Positions 23,572 to 34,660 are shown, counted from the stretch's first letter. The stretch: DNA of 64,000 nt from Aspidapion aeneum (GCA_963576565.1 OY755042.1:13184262-13248261); one strand, 5' to 3'. Notes: generated by a model not told the origin, from the sequence alone. Made by a program: numbers and translations.

Positions 23572-23725
23572 ATTTTCTACTTCACACAAAGGGTGTGTGC
23601 TTAAGTCGCGAGTGTCAGAAAGAGAAGGAAGAGTTGGTTTTGGTTAGTTTCCAACTTATATAAGGTAGCATCTCCTGACGTACGTTTCTGTGTGTTTCAC
23701 GTCATCAGTGGAGAACAGCATACCT
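23572..23725 (+). repeat. Direct repeat, unit 1 (pair with 24034-24190)
   Basis: ATTTTCTACTTCACACAAAG, GAAAGAGAAGGAAGAGTTGG and CATCTCCTGACGTACGTTTC recur in the same order and orientation 461 bp downstream. A TATATAAG sits at about 23658 in this copy only (TACACAAG in the other). Confidence 0.85.
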
Positions 23726-24033
23726 AGGTAAGCCAATTTGAACTAAAACTAACTCCTACATATGAATTAGGTACTCGCATCGGTGACATACAAGCAAACT
23801 TAAAGGTGTGGCGCCATCTAGCGATCTGACTCGAGCACTCGAAAGTTCAAGCACACTGGCATTGTTTTGTCTGAGACGCAGCTGCGCCATCTATAGACAA
23901 GTTTTGTCCATTAAATGTGGTTTTAAAACCACGTAATCACAAAGCAACTAAAAGGCCGTGTTGCCCAAAGCATATACACAGAAAAAAGATGAAAGATGTG
24001 CTGTGTGTGTATCGACAAAAATCAAAAAGAATT

Positions 24034-24190
24034 TTGTACTTCACACAAAGGTGTATGTGCTTAACTCACGAGGGTCAGAAAGAGAAGGAAGAGTTGGTTT
24101 TGGTTAGTTTCCAACTTACACAAGGTAGCATCTCCAGACGTACGTTTCTGTGTGTTTTACGTCATCAGTGGAGCACAGCATACCTAGGTA
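24034..24190 (+). repeat. Direct repeat, unit 2
   Basis: This is the second copy of the block at 23572-23725, with about 8-10 differences. Both copies end at the same point, CATACCTAGGTAAG. The segment between them (23726-24033) is unique here. The direct-repeat layout could be a small terminal-repeat retroelement or a simple duplication. Confidence 0.8.
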
Positions 24191-24239
24191 AGAAAATAAA
24201 GTGGTGCGGTAATTTTGTCCAGGAGTATATTTTTTCATA

Positions 24240-26029
24240 GGTAATATTTACACCGGCATCGGCACATAAAATAAAAAAGTGATCTGAATCTTTGATCAAA
24301 CCTACTTACTACTACAGTCACAAATAAAAGGAAAAACTGCTGAAAAAAATGTAGAAAATTTTTCCAATGATCTCTAAGTTACTTTGTTATGAAGCTCTCC
24401 GAAGTAAATTGATTTTATGGCTTTGAAAATGTACCATTTTCGTGACTACACCGTGTAATATTGCAATACTTTAATTAAGTTTTTTGCAATTTATTCGAAA
24501 TTTTGGGGGTGTACGGGCAAAACAAACCTCGTATTTGAATTCTATGCATGGAGATGTAGAGAAGACTTTTTTGTGGATACAAAATGGATCAAAGAAGGCA
24601 AAATTGATAGATAGAGAGTAGCTATTTGCCCTTATACTTTATATAGTTTTTGGGTTCTGGGTTCTGGGGGGGGGGGGGGGTTATTTCATTCATGTCACGT
24701 TACTGATAGATATACAATTTATTATTTTGAGGCCTAAAAACGTAAGTTTTTATTTTGATGCCCTAATTTAATTTTGGTCCACGGATTAATTTTAGTCTCT
24801 GAAAAGAGGTGCATAAATTCGTTTTAAGTCCCTAAATTGTAAAAAAAGATGTTGTTTCCGGCTCTTACCTATTTTTATCCATGTGATGCTGAAATGCAGT
24901 TTAGGAATTTTACAACCCTGAAAAGGCAAACATTTTGCTTGAGAAATCGTCAAAAACCCAAAAACCAAATACTACTGATTAGGAAGTAACTGAGGAAACG
25001 TTTTGATCTATAATTGTATAAAATTTGGTTTCAATCTATTGTATTTTAAAGTAATGACTTGAAACATACATTGTAAATGGATCCCCACATGAGTTCAGAA
25101 AAGGATGGGGGAAATTTTTAAGAACATGACGGAAAGAAATTGTCAAAAATTAGGTTAAAAATATATATTCAAGATTATACCCGTTTTATATAACTTGTAC
25201 TCAATTATTTAAAAAAAATGGTTTCAAGGTCATTTGACTTTACACGACCTTGAAAATTTCTTGAGTATTTTGATTTGAAAAATCTCCAAAATTCGCGGGT
25301 TATCAAAAGCAAAGCAAACAAACTTTTAAACTATAAACAAGGCCTTCAAGTTGATATGTTAATTCCTTGAACACTTATCGCCGATCGAGTAAGCAGCATA
25401 TAATATTTGTAGCATATCTGGAAGTACACTAGAATTTTGATGATCTATACATGAGTGAGTGGCAAGTTCGACGGTTTTTGAAATTTCGTTACTACTTTCC
25501 TACTTTCTGGAATTTCATGAAACAAAGGAGTTGTTAACCCTATGAAGATCTACGACTGTGCAAAGTTTGAGTTTCGTAGCTCACTCTGAAGTAGAGTTTT
25601 AGATAGGTCCCCTCTTGCGCGGGAGAATGGAGCCAAGTCGAAAAATGTGCATTTTGAGTTTACTAGCTTTTAGGGGCGTTTTGAGGCCGAAATTTTTACT
25701 GGGCACATTAAGATTAGTAGATTTCACTATCCTAACCTAAGTTTTTGTTTTGGTTTCTCTTCTCTCTTCTCAAAAATGTATTTTTCGACTCTCCGTAGAT
25801 AAGGGGGAAATATGAACTGACATGTTTCAAGAAAAGATAGTACAGCAGTTTACGCGAACTTGGCCGGCCCCTTGCCGTGCCTCCAGATTGTCTTTAAATG
25901 TTGCACGCTAATACTATAGAATTAGAACTTATGCCATTCTCGTAACTACGAAATCGTCGAAACCACAATAATACAACGCCAAGTTTTCACAGTACACTAT
26001 TTTATTATGCACATAAGCTAGCTTTAACA
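24240..26029. other. AT-rich DNA, no gene recognised
   Basis: It contains a G-run at about 24666-24681 and phrases typical of old repeat consensus sequences, but no open frame with recognisable homology and no clear inverted termini. Confidence 0.35.
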
Positions 26030-26037
26030 CCCAATGG

Positions 26038-26204
26038 CAGTGGCGTATATAAGGGGGGCCTGGGGGGCACGGCCCCCCCGAAGCTAAGATTTCTTTTAGA
26101 TATTTTCCACATATTTTATGAATACAAACATAAAATAGCATAAAATACAGCCTCATGGGGTCTCGGGCCCCCCCCCCGAAACTTTTGTTCTATATACGCC
26201 ACTG
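26038..26204. mobile_element. Short hAT-type MITE with perfect 8-bp duplication
   Basis: CAGTGGCGTATATA at 26038 and TATATACGCCACTG ending at 26204 are inverted repeats. CCCAATGG flanks both sides (26030-26037 and 26205-26212). Inside each end is a G or C run. The core (TATTTTCCACATATTTTATG, ATAAAATAGCATAAAATACA) is shared, inverted, with the element at 40211-40404. Confidence 0.93.
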
Positions 26205-26525
26205 CCCAATGGTAACCGTGGACCGGGGTTGCATCACGGGGGTGCGGGCGCCATCGATCGACAGTTGATTCACAAGAGCACTACCGAAGTAAGACCCAGA
26301 TTCCGTGTACTTTAAAACTCTATAGGGACATGTCGTCCTCTTTTTCTATATTTCGTAATACGAATGCGAGATAACATCTACGGTGTACAGAATTTGGGTC
26401 CAGTTAAGCCCGCATCCACCGCATACTCGTTTGAACACGAATATAAACACATACATATCGGGTATTAATAGTCAAGTCTCTGGTGAATTCCTTTTGAGGT
26501 TTGTTGATGGTTTATCATGAGATTA

Positions 26526-26955
26526 TTAAATAAAAAATAAATGCAGCCACAATAAACTTTCGTTTTCGCCAATGTGTTTATGCAAAACTTTAGCTCCAGA
26601 CCATTGAATTCTGTGATCATTTGACCATGCATGATCCGCTAAACTGGATTTTTCAATATCCCCTAATTGGGTACTTTGTAGATGTTCATTTACTCTAACC
26701 TGAAGAGGGCGTTTCGTTTCACCTACATATAATTTACCACACTCACGCGGGATTTGGTAAATGCATTCCTTATTATTTAAGAGATTTTCTTGTTTTATTT
26801 CAGTTACAAAACTCGTTATCGTATTTCCCGATAAAAATACTGTTTTTATATTATAGTGTTTGGCTATTCGTCTTATGTTTTCTGAAATCTCTTGAACATA
26901 TGGATTGTTAATAACACCCAACGGATTATTAATATTTTGAGAATTTGCTACAGAA
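26526..26955 (-). pseudogene. Penelope-like element, GIY-YIG endonuclease fragment (copy 1)
   Basis: The minus-strand frame reads NNPLGVINNPYVQEISENIR, RIAKHYNIKTVFLSGNTI, then CIYQIPRECGKLYVGETKR, PLQVRVNEH and SLADHAWSNDHRIQW. This is the C-terminal part of the RT plus the GIY-YIG endonuclease of Penelope-like elements ('IY-x-I-x-C-x-CGK-x-Y(V/I)GET-x-R ... R-x-x-EH'). In this copy a Cys of the usual C-x-C pair is Arg (PRECG against PCECG in copy 2). The polymerase is otherwise missing. It faces away from copy 2 at 28085-28830. Confidence 0.82.
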
Positions 26956-26959
26956 GAAG

Positions 26960-28050
26960 AGCAAAGTGGGTTTCGTGCAGGCAGATCTTGTAGTGATAAT
27001 GTTTAATTGAGAAAAGGAGCGCCTGATATATAGAGAGTCATGTTACCTTTGTGGACCTACAAAAAGCATATGATACCGTTCCAGTAGAAAAATTATGGAC
27101 AGTGTAGTCTAATATCAATCATACATAGATAAACGCGATAAAGGAACTATACAATGGGTCAAAATCTAAAATTAAAATTGGAAATCGACTTTCAAAAGAA
27201 ATCCTGGTAAGACAAGGATGTTGTATCTCTCCAACTCTTTTTAAAATATATATCGCAGTAGCTCTAAAAAACTGGAAACGCAAAGTACACGGCATGGGAA
27301 TACAACTTAACGACCAATTTACCATATAGACACTACAGTTTGCTGACGACCAAGTAATTGTAGCTAATGATAAAGAAGACATGGAGTATATGATGAGAAA
27401 GTTAACGGAAGAATACCAAAAGTGGGGGTTAACAGTGAACGTGGACAAGACACAGTACTTATGTATTGGAAACGAATCAAGTGAATTAGAACTTGAAAAT
27501 GGACAAACAATATCTCCATGTAATGACTATGTATACTTGGGTGTCACATTTGATAAGACGGGAACAGACTGTTAAGAACTGGAAAAAAGTATAGTAAAAG
27601 CTAAAAAGGTTATTGGTTGTCTTAACAGTATTTTATGGAGCAGAGAGATAAAAAAGAATGTAAAATTTAACATATATGAAACAATGGTGAAAAGCAGAGA
27701 TGGAAAATGTCGAAATGGATGCAAGAAGAAGATCAATGAGAATATCCAGAACTGATCATATAAGAAATGAGATCATAAAAGAAAGAATGGGAATCGAGGG
27801 AAGCATAACTGATGACATCACTAAAAGGCAACTAATATGGTACGGCCATGTACAATGGATGAGCGAGGAAAGATTACGAAAGCAGGTCCTAGAATGGCAA
27901 TCAATAGGGCTCAGAAAAAGAGAGCGTCCTAAACTGGAATGGCAACAGTCAATCCAAAGATCAATGAGTCAAAAAAATCTGACGGAAGATGACTGTCAGG
28001 ATCGAAGGAGGTGTAGAATAGACGTCGGAAAACGTAGAAAAACGTTCTAA
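26960..28050 (+). pseudogene. LINE reverse transcriptase remnant (RTE/R4-like) between Penelope copies
   Basis: Plus-strand pieces in order: FRAGRSCSDN near 26976, FVDLQKAYDTVP-like near 27050, GCCISPTLFKIYIAVALKNW near 27215, then LQFADDQVIVANDKEDMEYM with an intact FADD near 27340. An open stretch at 27381-27572 follows (KWGLTVNVDKTQYLCIGNES, YVYLGVTFDKTG). After stops comes 27700-28047 with MDARRRSMRISRTDHIRNEI, ITKRQLIWYGHVQWMSEERL and a C-terminal RRRCRIDVGKRRKTF. The 'WYGHVQ-M-x-EERL' and 'R-x-GRPK' tail is common in insect LINEs annotated as endonuclease-reverse transcriptase. The 5' half is missing and frameshifts are frequent; clade uncertain. Confidence 0.78.
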
Positions 28051-28084
28051 ACCGACATAGTAGTAGTAGAATTTGCTAGATTTG

Positions 28085-28830
28085 TTTCAATGAAGAATTA
28101 ACCACCGAAATCTACAACATTAAAAAGTACTTACAACAGAATGGTTATTCCGAGAAATTAATAAACCCAACGATCTCTAAAATTAAAAACAAACCAAATT
28201 TAGCAAATTCTCAAAATAATAATAATCCATTGGGTGTTATTAACATTCCATATGTACAAGGGACTTATATATAAAAACACTATAATATAAAAACAGTATT
28301 CTCATCGGGAAATACAATAAGGAGTTTTGTAACTAAAACAAAACCAGGAAATTCCTCAAATAATAAGGAATGTATTTACCAAATCCCGTGTGAGTGTGGT
28401 AAATCATATGTAGGTGGAACGAAACGCCTTCTTCAGGTTAGAGCAAAATGAACATCTAAAAAGTACCCAATGAGGGAATATTGAAATATCCGGTTTAGCG
28501 GATCATGTATGGTCAAATGATTACAGGTTTCAATCGTCTGAAGCTAAAGTTTTGCATGAATCTCATTGGCGACAACGAAAGTTTATTGAAGTTGCATTTA
28601 TAATGCAAAATAAAGAAGTTTTCAGTCAATCAAGCACGGAAATACCAAACATATGGAAACCAATCCTTAAGGAAAACAAGCTTCTGAGGATTAAAAAAGA
28701 GGGCGAGTCGTCACGCCTGATTGCAGACCAAGTAGTATAAAGTAGCTTTTAGACTGGATTGTTTAGTTCACACTTTAAAACGGTTAGAGATACTTACTAA
28801 CCGAAACGTCATGTTTAAAATAAATAAAGA
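28085..28830 (+). pseudogene. Penelope-like element, RT end and GIY-YIG endonuclease (copy 2)
   Basis: Translation with frameshifts gives EIYNIKKYLQQNGYSEKLIN, NNPLGVINIPYVQ, KHYNIKTVFSSGNTIRSFVT and CIYQIPCECGKSYVGGTKR. An open part (28552-28740) then has HESHWRQRKFIEVAFIMQNK and ends VV with a TAA. It is homologous to copy 1 but in the opposite orientation, and the RT side begins slightly further out. Downstream, GGTTAG...CTAACCGAAACGTC (28783-28810) keeps the stem and GAAAC box expected of a Penelope-type hammerhead, but the CUGAUGA box is not recognisable. AATAAATAAAG follows. Confidence 0.8.
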
Positions 28831-28839
28831 CAATGGAAG

Positions 28840-28863
28840 CACGGATCACCTAACAAACAGATA
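28840..28863. repeat. 24-bp inverted repeat, partner at 31679-31702
   Basis: CACGGATCACCTAACAAACAGATA here is the exact reverse complement of 31679-31702. The two sites are 2.8 kb apart, just after the Penelope-like tail, and enclose the THAP exon and the nested MITEs. They could be termini of one element or two fragments of a Penelope 3' end. Confidence 0.75.
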
Positions 28864-29046
28864 GGGAACTCAGGTGGTGGGGGGTGCTACGCGCATCTTT
28901 CACGCAGCCTGCCATGTTGGGGTCAACCACTCCAGGGGCGCATTCTGTATTTTAATATTTTTTAAACTTTTAGTACGTATGTTGAGCGTTAGTGGTGTGT
29001 AGATGTGATTTTTGTGTTTGATATATGTGATGATTGATTTTAAACA

Positions 29047-29138
29047 ATGGGAACGGTTTGTGCCGTAAGAGACTGTAAATTCACGCGACGGTATACCCTT
29101 AAACGAAGTTATTTTCGATTTCCGCAGGATCCTATAAG
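29047..29138 (+). CDS. THAP-domain first exon (partial)
   Basis: From ATG 29047 the frame encodes 30 residues beginning MGTVCAVRDC and including SYFRFPQDPI. A consensus donor AAG|GTAAGC follows at 29139. A C-x4-C pair near the N-terminus followed by a 'F-x-FP-x-D' block is the opening of the THAP zinc finger (C2CH DNA-binding domain). The remaining ligands (Cys and His of the second half) should lie in the next exon, which I do not find in the 2.5 kb downstream, where MITEs lie. This could be a host THAP gene fragment or part of a P-element/THAP9-type transposon. The exon is intact as far as it goes. The upstream 28870-29046 would be promoter or 5' UTR. Confidence 0.6.
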
Positions 29139-29196
29139 GTAAGCTTATACATTCTTTTATCTTTCGATTTTTTAAAAACTTTTGCCATATCCTATA

Positions 29197-30947
29197 CAGG
29201 GTGTTCAATAATTAAATGTCTTATGAGATGAATCTGTAAATGATTTAAGTACAAAGAGTTCTTAAGGATATACAGATCTGCAACCCCTTTGATTTTGTTT
29301 TTTTATTTTTTTATGCTTTTGCAGGATTTGTTATATTTATCTCAAATTTGAAAATGCGGTTTCATTAGATCCTAAAAAACAACATATAAACTATGCTTTT
29401 TTTAGAAAGTTTTTGGTGTTTTGTATAATACAGCGGCGTAAGCTCAGTTGTAGAAAAGGGAAATTTGTAGATTGGTATTTTAATCCTTAAATTAAGCACA
29501 GGTTCACAAATTAAAAGGGTAGGGACAATTCGCCGCAGCCGATTCACCGCGGCTGTTCTACCGCGGGCCGTTTTGCCGTGGGGACAATTTGCCGTCAATC
29601 AAATTGCCGCGGGGACAATTTGCCGCGGGAACAATTCTTCGCGAGATTTTTGTTTCATGATATTACCATTGTTTTATTTACCTTGGCTTCATATAATATT
29701 TTTTTATAAAAATAATGTTTTCAAACTTTCCAAATAGGTATTTGGTGGTAACAATACAATCCAGTATTTTTTTAATTGGAAAAAATAAATAAAATGGCGA
29801 ATGTAGAATGGCGGTTTTTGCTATTTATGATCCGATATGCATCAAAATAGAAACTTTATTAAATTTTAAATTATTTTTAATTTTTAACCTAAAAAATGTC
29901 AAAATGGGAACCGACCTGAAACACCTTAAAGTTTCGAATTTGATGCATATCGTTTAATAAATTTGGAAATCCACCATTTTGGATCTGCTATTTGGTATTT
30001 TTTTTTAATTTGAGTAAAAAGCTGTATTGAGTGACCTTAATCACTGCAAAGTTTAAAATTTAAGAAAATTCTGTTGAAAAAGTTTTAAAAAAGCGAAAAT
30101 CGAACAATCAAATATATATGAAGTCAAGCTAAATAAAACTGTTTAAACAATTGCCACTGGCATAAAACAAAAAATCTAGCGGCGAATTGTCCCCGCGGTG
30201 TATCGGCCGGCGGCAAATATTTCCCGCGGCGAATTGGCTGCGGTGAGTTGTCCCATCTCTCAATTTAAAATATTAAAACAAAAGAGTGCACCAACGAAAA
30301 TGTTAACGCTTAAAAAAATGGTAGGTTTGGCAAACGTTCAGTTAATTTTTCATTTGTGTTTATTAGGTATTCAAAAACACCAACACATTTTTAATATTTT
30401 TGGTACATTTCATGATGTGTGTTTTCAATAGCCTAAAACTGCAACTAATATAAATTTACTGCTAAAGTGTTAAACACACCATGAAATCGAAGGGACCTTT
30501 TTTTCGGTTTTTTAAAAATACTATCACAAGTGTTTGTTTGAGTTTAGTAGGTATTACAATATAAATAATAGAAAAATTTGATGTTTTTATGCACCTCAAA
30601 AATTTTTAGGTTAAAGCTCCAACATTCTTTAGAAAATGCCTAATTTTGACGTAAGCTTTTAGAACATCATATAAGATTTATATAAGATCCCTTGTTCCTT
30701 ACTGATTTTAAAAATATTTAACGCGTCGATGCTCTGATAATTATTACCGTTTTGGTAATGCATAATTCCACAAAATTTTAATGGTCTGTTATAATTTCTA
30801 AGAAACAAACAAAAAATCGAAAAAAATACTAAGTTTAATACCCTGTAAAAAGAAAGACGTCTAACAAAATGTAATGCGAAAAAAATCTTTGTTTTTACCA
30901 TTTCCACAACCCCTTAAAGTTTCATGCATGATTTAAATTGCACCCTG
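29197..30947. mobile_element. TIR element with TA duplication, carrying a nested MITE
   Basis: CAGGGTGTTCAATAATTAAA at 29197 and TTTAAATTGCACCCTG ending at 30947 are imperfect inverted repeats, each flanked by TA. The ends match the CAGGGTG-type termini seen at 12747, 45243 and 54848. A separate 733-bp element (29522-30254) sits inside. The right boundary is less sure, because another CACCCTGTA occurs at 31147-31155. Confidence 0.5.
29522..30254. mobile_element. MITE with GGGACAATT-CGCCGCGG subterminal repeats
   Basis: The ends GGGACAATTCGCCGCAGCC (29522) and GGCTGCGGTGAGTTGTCCC (to 30254) are inverted. Inside both ends the phrase GGGACAATT(C/T)GCCGCGG or its complement recurs (29576-29640; 30180-30235), giving GC-rich CCGCGG-studded arms around an AT-rich core. 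No target-site duplication was identified. This layout of repeated subterminal motifs resembles transposase binding-site arrays. Confidence 0.7.
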
Positions 30948-30949
30948 TA

Positions 30950-33030
30950 TAATAAACTATTATATAATATTCGGTCAAAAGTTTTTGACACAAATTTGTT
31001 TTGTTATCATTTTTTATTATGCTACTATTTATACTTTTAAGAATACATATAAAACAACTATTTTTTTTAAATATTAGATTTTACTAAATTTTAAAATATT
31101 AATTTACCGTTAAGCAATTTTGTGCGAATTGTAAAGATTATTTGGTCACCCTGTATCTCCTTTTTCGAAAAAACTAATAAATAATCTGATCCCAGTAAAT
31201 TAAGAAATTACTCTACAATGTCAGACTTCTTATATTTAAAATTCACAATTTCACTCCTCTTGAAACTTCATAAATGTTATCCCAATAAAACAAAAAAAGC
31301 AATCAATTTTTTTCTCTTTGTGTTTGGCTGTATGCTGGAAACGTGCTAACGTATTCTGGACGAAGAAGACGACCTCTTTTTGTTATTCCCCTATCTCTCA
31401 TTCAATAAAACACATTATTTCCATAGTCCCCTACAGAGAACAACATATAATTTTATTACGCGGCCGAGACTCTAAAATTCATTTTAGCTCCCATTTTTAG
31501 CAGTACAAAACTATTTTAATGTTTTTATTGTTTCTGGCAGTAAAAATATTTTTTCGCATCAACAATCTGAAACATTCATATTTTATGATACATTTTTTTT
31601 AGTCCGGCTCTGAGTTTGATTCCCAATGCTCAGCCATCGTTGAATTCTCCGAGATCAAAGACCGCCAGCCGGCTTATTTATCTGTTTGTTAGGTGATCCG
31701 TGATGGAAGTCCGAAATTTTATTTCTACTCAATCATTGTCTACGTATTCGTGACCTACATTAGCGTATCACCAAATTACCCTAACTAATCTATCCCCTTG
31801 TTATAGTTGGATTCCGTGGTAGTAAAATTTGACTAATTTTCAGAAATTAGAACAGTCTCGCTTTTAAAAATTTGAATTCTGAACACAGGACCCACTATGT
31901 GCATGACAGTCATGTCATATCATGTCATCTCTGCAGCAGCTGGAAAAATATTACCTTAAACAATATAACAGTCTTTGAGACAAACAATATTCTTTGCTCG
32001 GATTGCTATAATTCCTATTTATCAAAAGTGCTGGATTGACAAACCGACCCGGCCCAACAAGATTTGAATTTTAAATCCTACAATCAGAGAATTCGACATC
32101 AGCAAGCTAGGGGGGAGCTTCGTCTCCTCTGTTGGATCTCAGGTTCCTTTGATGTATCGCCCCCCCCCTACTAATAAATAAATACAGATACAATATATCG
32201 TCGCCTTTTTCACGAAGGGGCCTAACTAACAAAATTACGAAAATTTAGATATTTTGTCTTCTAACTGTTCTCATGCAACTCTTGGTCTCACGAAGTGGCA
32301 TATCTTCATTATAAATAGTTCAGCTTTGGTTAATAAAATTACTTTTGGCCCAACCATAGAAACATACCACACTTTTTTCCTTTTTTAGCTCCTAAAATTT
32401 ACCAAATTTTATGCTAGTTAGGACACTTCGTCAGAAAGGCGACAATATCTGCATTACAGAAAGCACAGACGTAAGCCACAGCCCCCCTGAAAATTCAGGC
32501 TGGCTACGCCCATGAAATTGGACGTTTCTTTAAATAAACATGCAAATTTATTTTATAGGTTATGTTTATTTAATACTTGCTTGAGATTAGTAACAAATTG
32601 TTAACGTTTAGGCTGGCTGGTAAAATTTGGTCTGTAACAGGGGCTTTTGTGACAGTGGTACTGTCAACTCAAGTGGCCAAGGCTTAAATGTTGTGAGCTA
32701 CCAATTTAGGCTACAACTTATGTAAATTATAAAAACATTAAATGGTAAAGTTATTACTTGTTTGTTCTCGAAAGGGAATTTGACGGTTCATGGAGGAAGA
32801 ATGTGCTATAATCGTTTTTCTCAAATGTAGAAACAATGTAGGATAATCATACATACCTTTTCAATTTTCTTCACGAAACTTCACGTTATCACTTCTTATA
32901 TTTATTAATCGAATATCAAATTTTACTACTATTAAACTTTTGTATTCCAATATTCACACTCTCTAAACTTTTAGGTTTTTTAAACCTTTTGTAGGTTTGT
33001 TGTAAATATTTTTATTTATCAACATTTTAA
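30950..33030. other. AT-rich DNA, scattered repeat ends, no gene recognised
   Basis: It includes the partner (31679-31702) of the 24-bp inverted repeat and GGCTACGCCCATG at 32502-32514, which looks like an orphan hAT-type terminus. No coding frame was recognised. Another gap of the same kind follows at 33070-34010, including an open frame at 33783-33989 that I cannot assign. Confidence 0.35.
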
Positions 33031-33032
33031 AC

Positions 33033-33064
33033 GTTGATTGAATAGGTGAAACTATTCAATCAAC
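33033..33064. repeat. Perfect 13-bp hairpin
   Basis: GTTGATTGAATAG, a loop GTGAAA, then CTATTCAATCAAC. The flanking bases (AAAC... / ...GTTT) extend the stem imperfectly. It may be the centre of a small foldback element; no terminator role is implied in this eukaryotic context. Confidence 0.8.
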
Positions 33065-34016
33065 TGTTTAATTTACTTAATATTACTGTTTAGGTTTGGG
33101 ATATATTATTGATTAAAAATGCCGATTTTAGGGCAACGAATGGTTTATATTTGATGAAAAAGAATAAAACAATATTTCAAAACACTGGAAACAGTAATAA
33201 AAAAGCTTTAAAGTTAAAGTTAAAATAAACACTAAAAGGAAAAACCAAAATAATTATGAATAACAAAGTTAATAGGTTATACAAAGTTAAAATAATTGAC
33301 AAATTTAACATTTTCCCAGTTGAAGAAAAAAACCCCCCTTTTACCAAAAGAAGTGAACTGTACGCAACCCAACTAAAGTGTTTTCTAACGACTTTCTTGT
33401 CTTAGGCAAAGCCACCCTGCGCTTTGGCGAGAAAGAGATAGACTGCGCTTTAAACGCTCAACTAAGAGACAAAATACCAACGCAAACCAGACGTAGAAAA
33501 CCGTAAGAAACTAAAATTACACAGTGTGTTTTTTAAAAATTGAAAATAGTTTAGCAAATTTGTTTCCAGTTACAAAATATAAATTATTGCGATGTTAGTG
33601 GCTCAAAGGAAATATTAGCCGAATACAACTTTTATTAAAATACAGCGAACCTGAAAATATGGCAAAAAACAAGTCGCTCGTGTTGCCATAAATTTTACTT
33701 CTTCTTAACCTAGTCTTCCATATAATTAATGCTAGTTGAAGTCAAAAACAATATTTAATTAAAAATATTTAAAAACCTATAAATGGCAAAAATACCATTT
33801 ATATTCAAATCCCGTTTTGTTACAGTACACATAAAACTAAAGCTGTTGTTAACATCCGTAAAAATTGCAGTTAGAAACCAAAAAGATTTCATTCTAGAAA
33901 ATTTAAGAACGGCTGATTTCCACAGAAAAGGGATGACCGTAGCGGGTTGGGTGAGGAAGAGTGTAGCTCGAGCTATTGAGTTTATGTAATAAAGTTAGCC
34001 AAAACTTTCTAGAGAG

Positions 34017-34060
34017 AAATAGAATAGAATAGAATAGAAATAGTCTTTATTTTTATATGC
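34017..34060 (-). repeat. (AATAG)n tail, probable 3' end of a minus-strand LINE
   Basis: Repeated TAGAA(T)AGAAT units at 34017-34045 are followed by AGTCTTTATTTTTATATGC. On the minus strand this reads AATAAAGACT followed by a simple-repeat tail, the usual end of CR1/jockey-like LINEs. The LINE body would lie at higher coordinates, but no coding part was recognised in 34060-34390. Confidence 0.5.
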
Positions 34061-34395
34061 AATAACATAGAAATTGAGTCAGGTTCTTACAAAAATAAAA
34101 AACTTAAGCTATATAAAGAGTGGCTAACCAACGACTATTAATAAAAAAAAGTCAGTAAGATCAACTAAAAATCTAACTAGCTAGTCATAAATACATAAAT
34201 TGAGTTTAAAAATGTTGCATTTAAAAAAAAATAAAGTGGTACCGTATACAGAAATAAAAAATTTTAAGGCGCATGACCGCCGCCGCCCATGCCACAGAAT
34301 AATGAATACAGTACAGTCACCCTCAACAAAAATGTTCTAAAAAACAAAGTGTAAGCAATAGGTTTACTGTTTCGGTCAATTAAAATAATTCAATA

Positions 34396-34660
34396 ATTGA
34401 AGGGTATCCGGTACAAGCAGGCTAAGTGCCAATTTTCAAAAAAATCGTTTTTTTGCATAAAAACGTTCGAGTGCCATCGGACGTATCCTTAAACCAAGCT
34501 AAGTGTCATGCTCAACTCGTATAGTGTTGCAATGCATTGGTGTAGGTGGGGGAGTCTACAAATCACATGAACTATTTCGGTACAAGCAAGCTAAGTTCCC
34601 TAATTATCACTGTTTTCTAAGTTTGGCACTTAGCGTATTTGTACCTGACACCCTTCAATT
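34396..34660. mobile_element. 265-bp MITE with about 40-bp TIRs
   Basis: AATTGAAGGGTATCCGGTAC...GGCTAAGTGCCAA on the left is repeated inverted as TTGGCACTTAGC...GTACCTGACACCCTTCAATT on the right. A third GGTACAAGCAAGCTAAGTTC lies inside near 34580. No coding capacity. Confidence 0.8.

Noticed and set aside
23917..24240. 107-codon plus-strand frame
   Set aside because: Half of it lies in the 150-bp direct repeat, and the matching region of the other repeat copy is not open in the same way.
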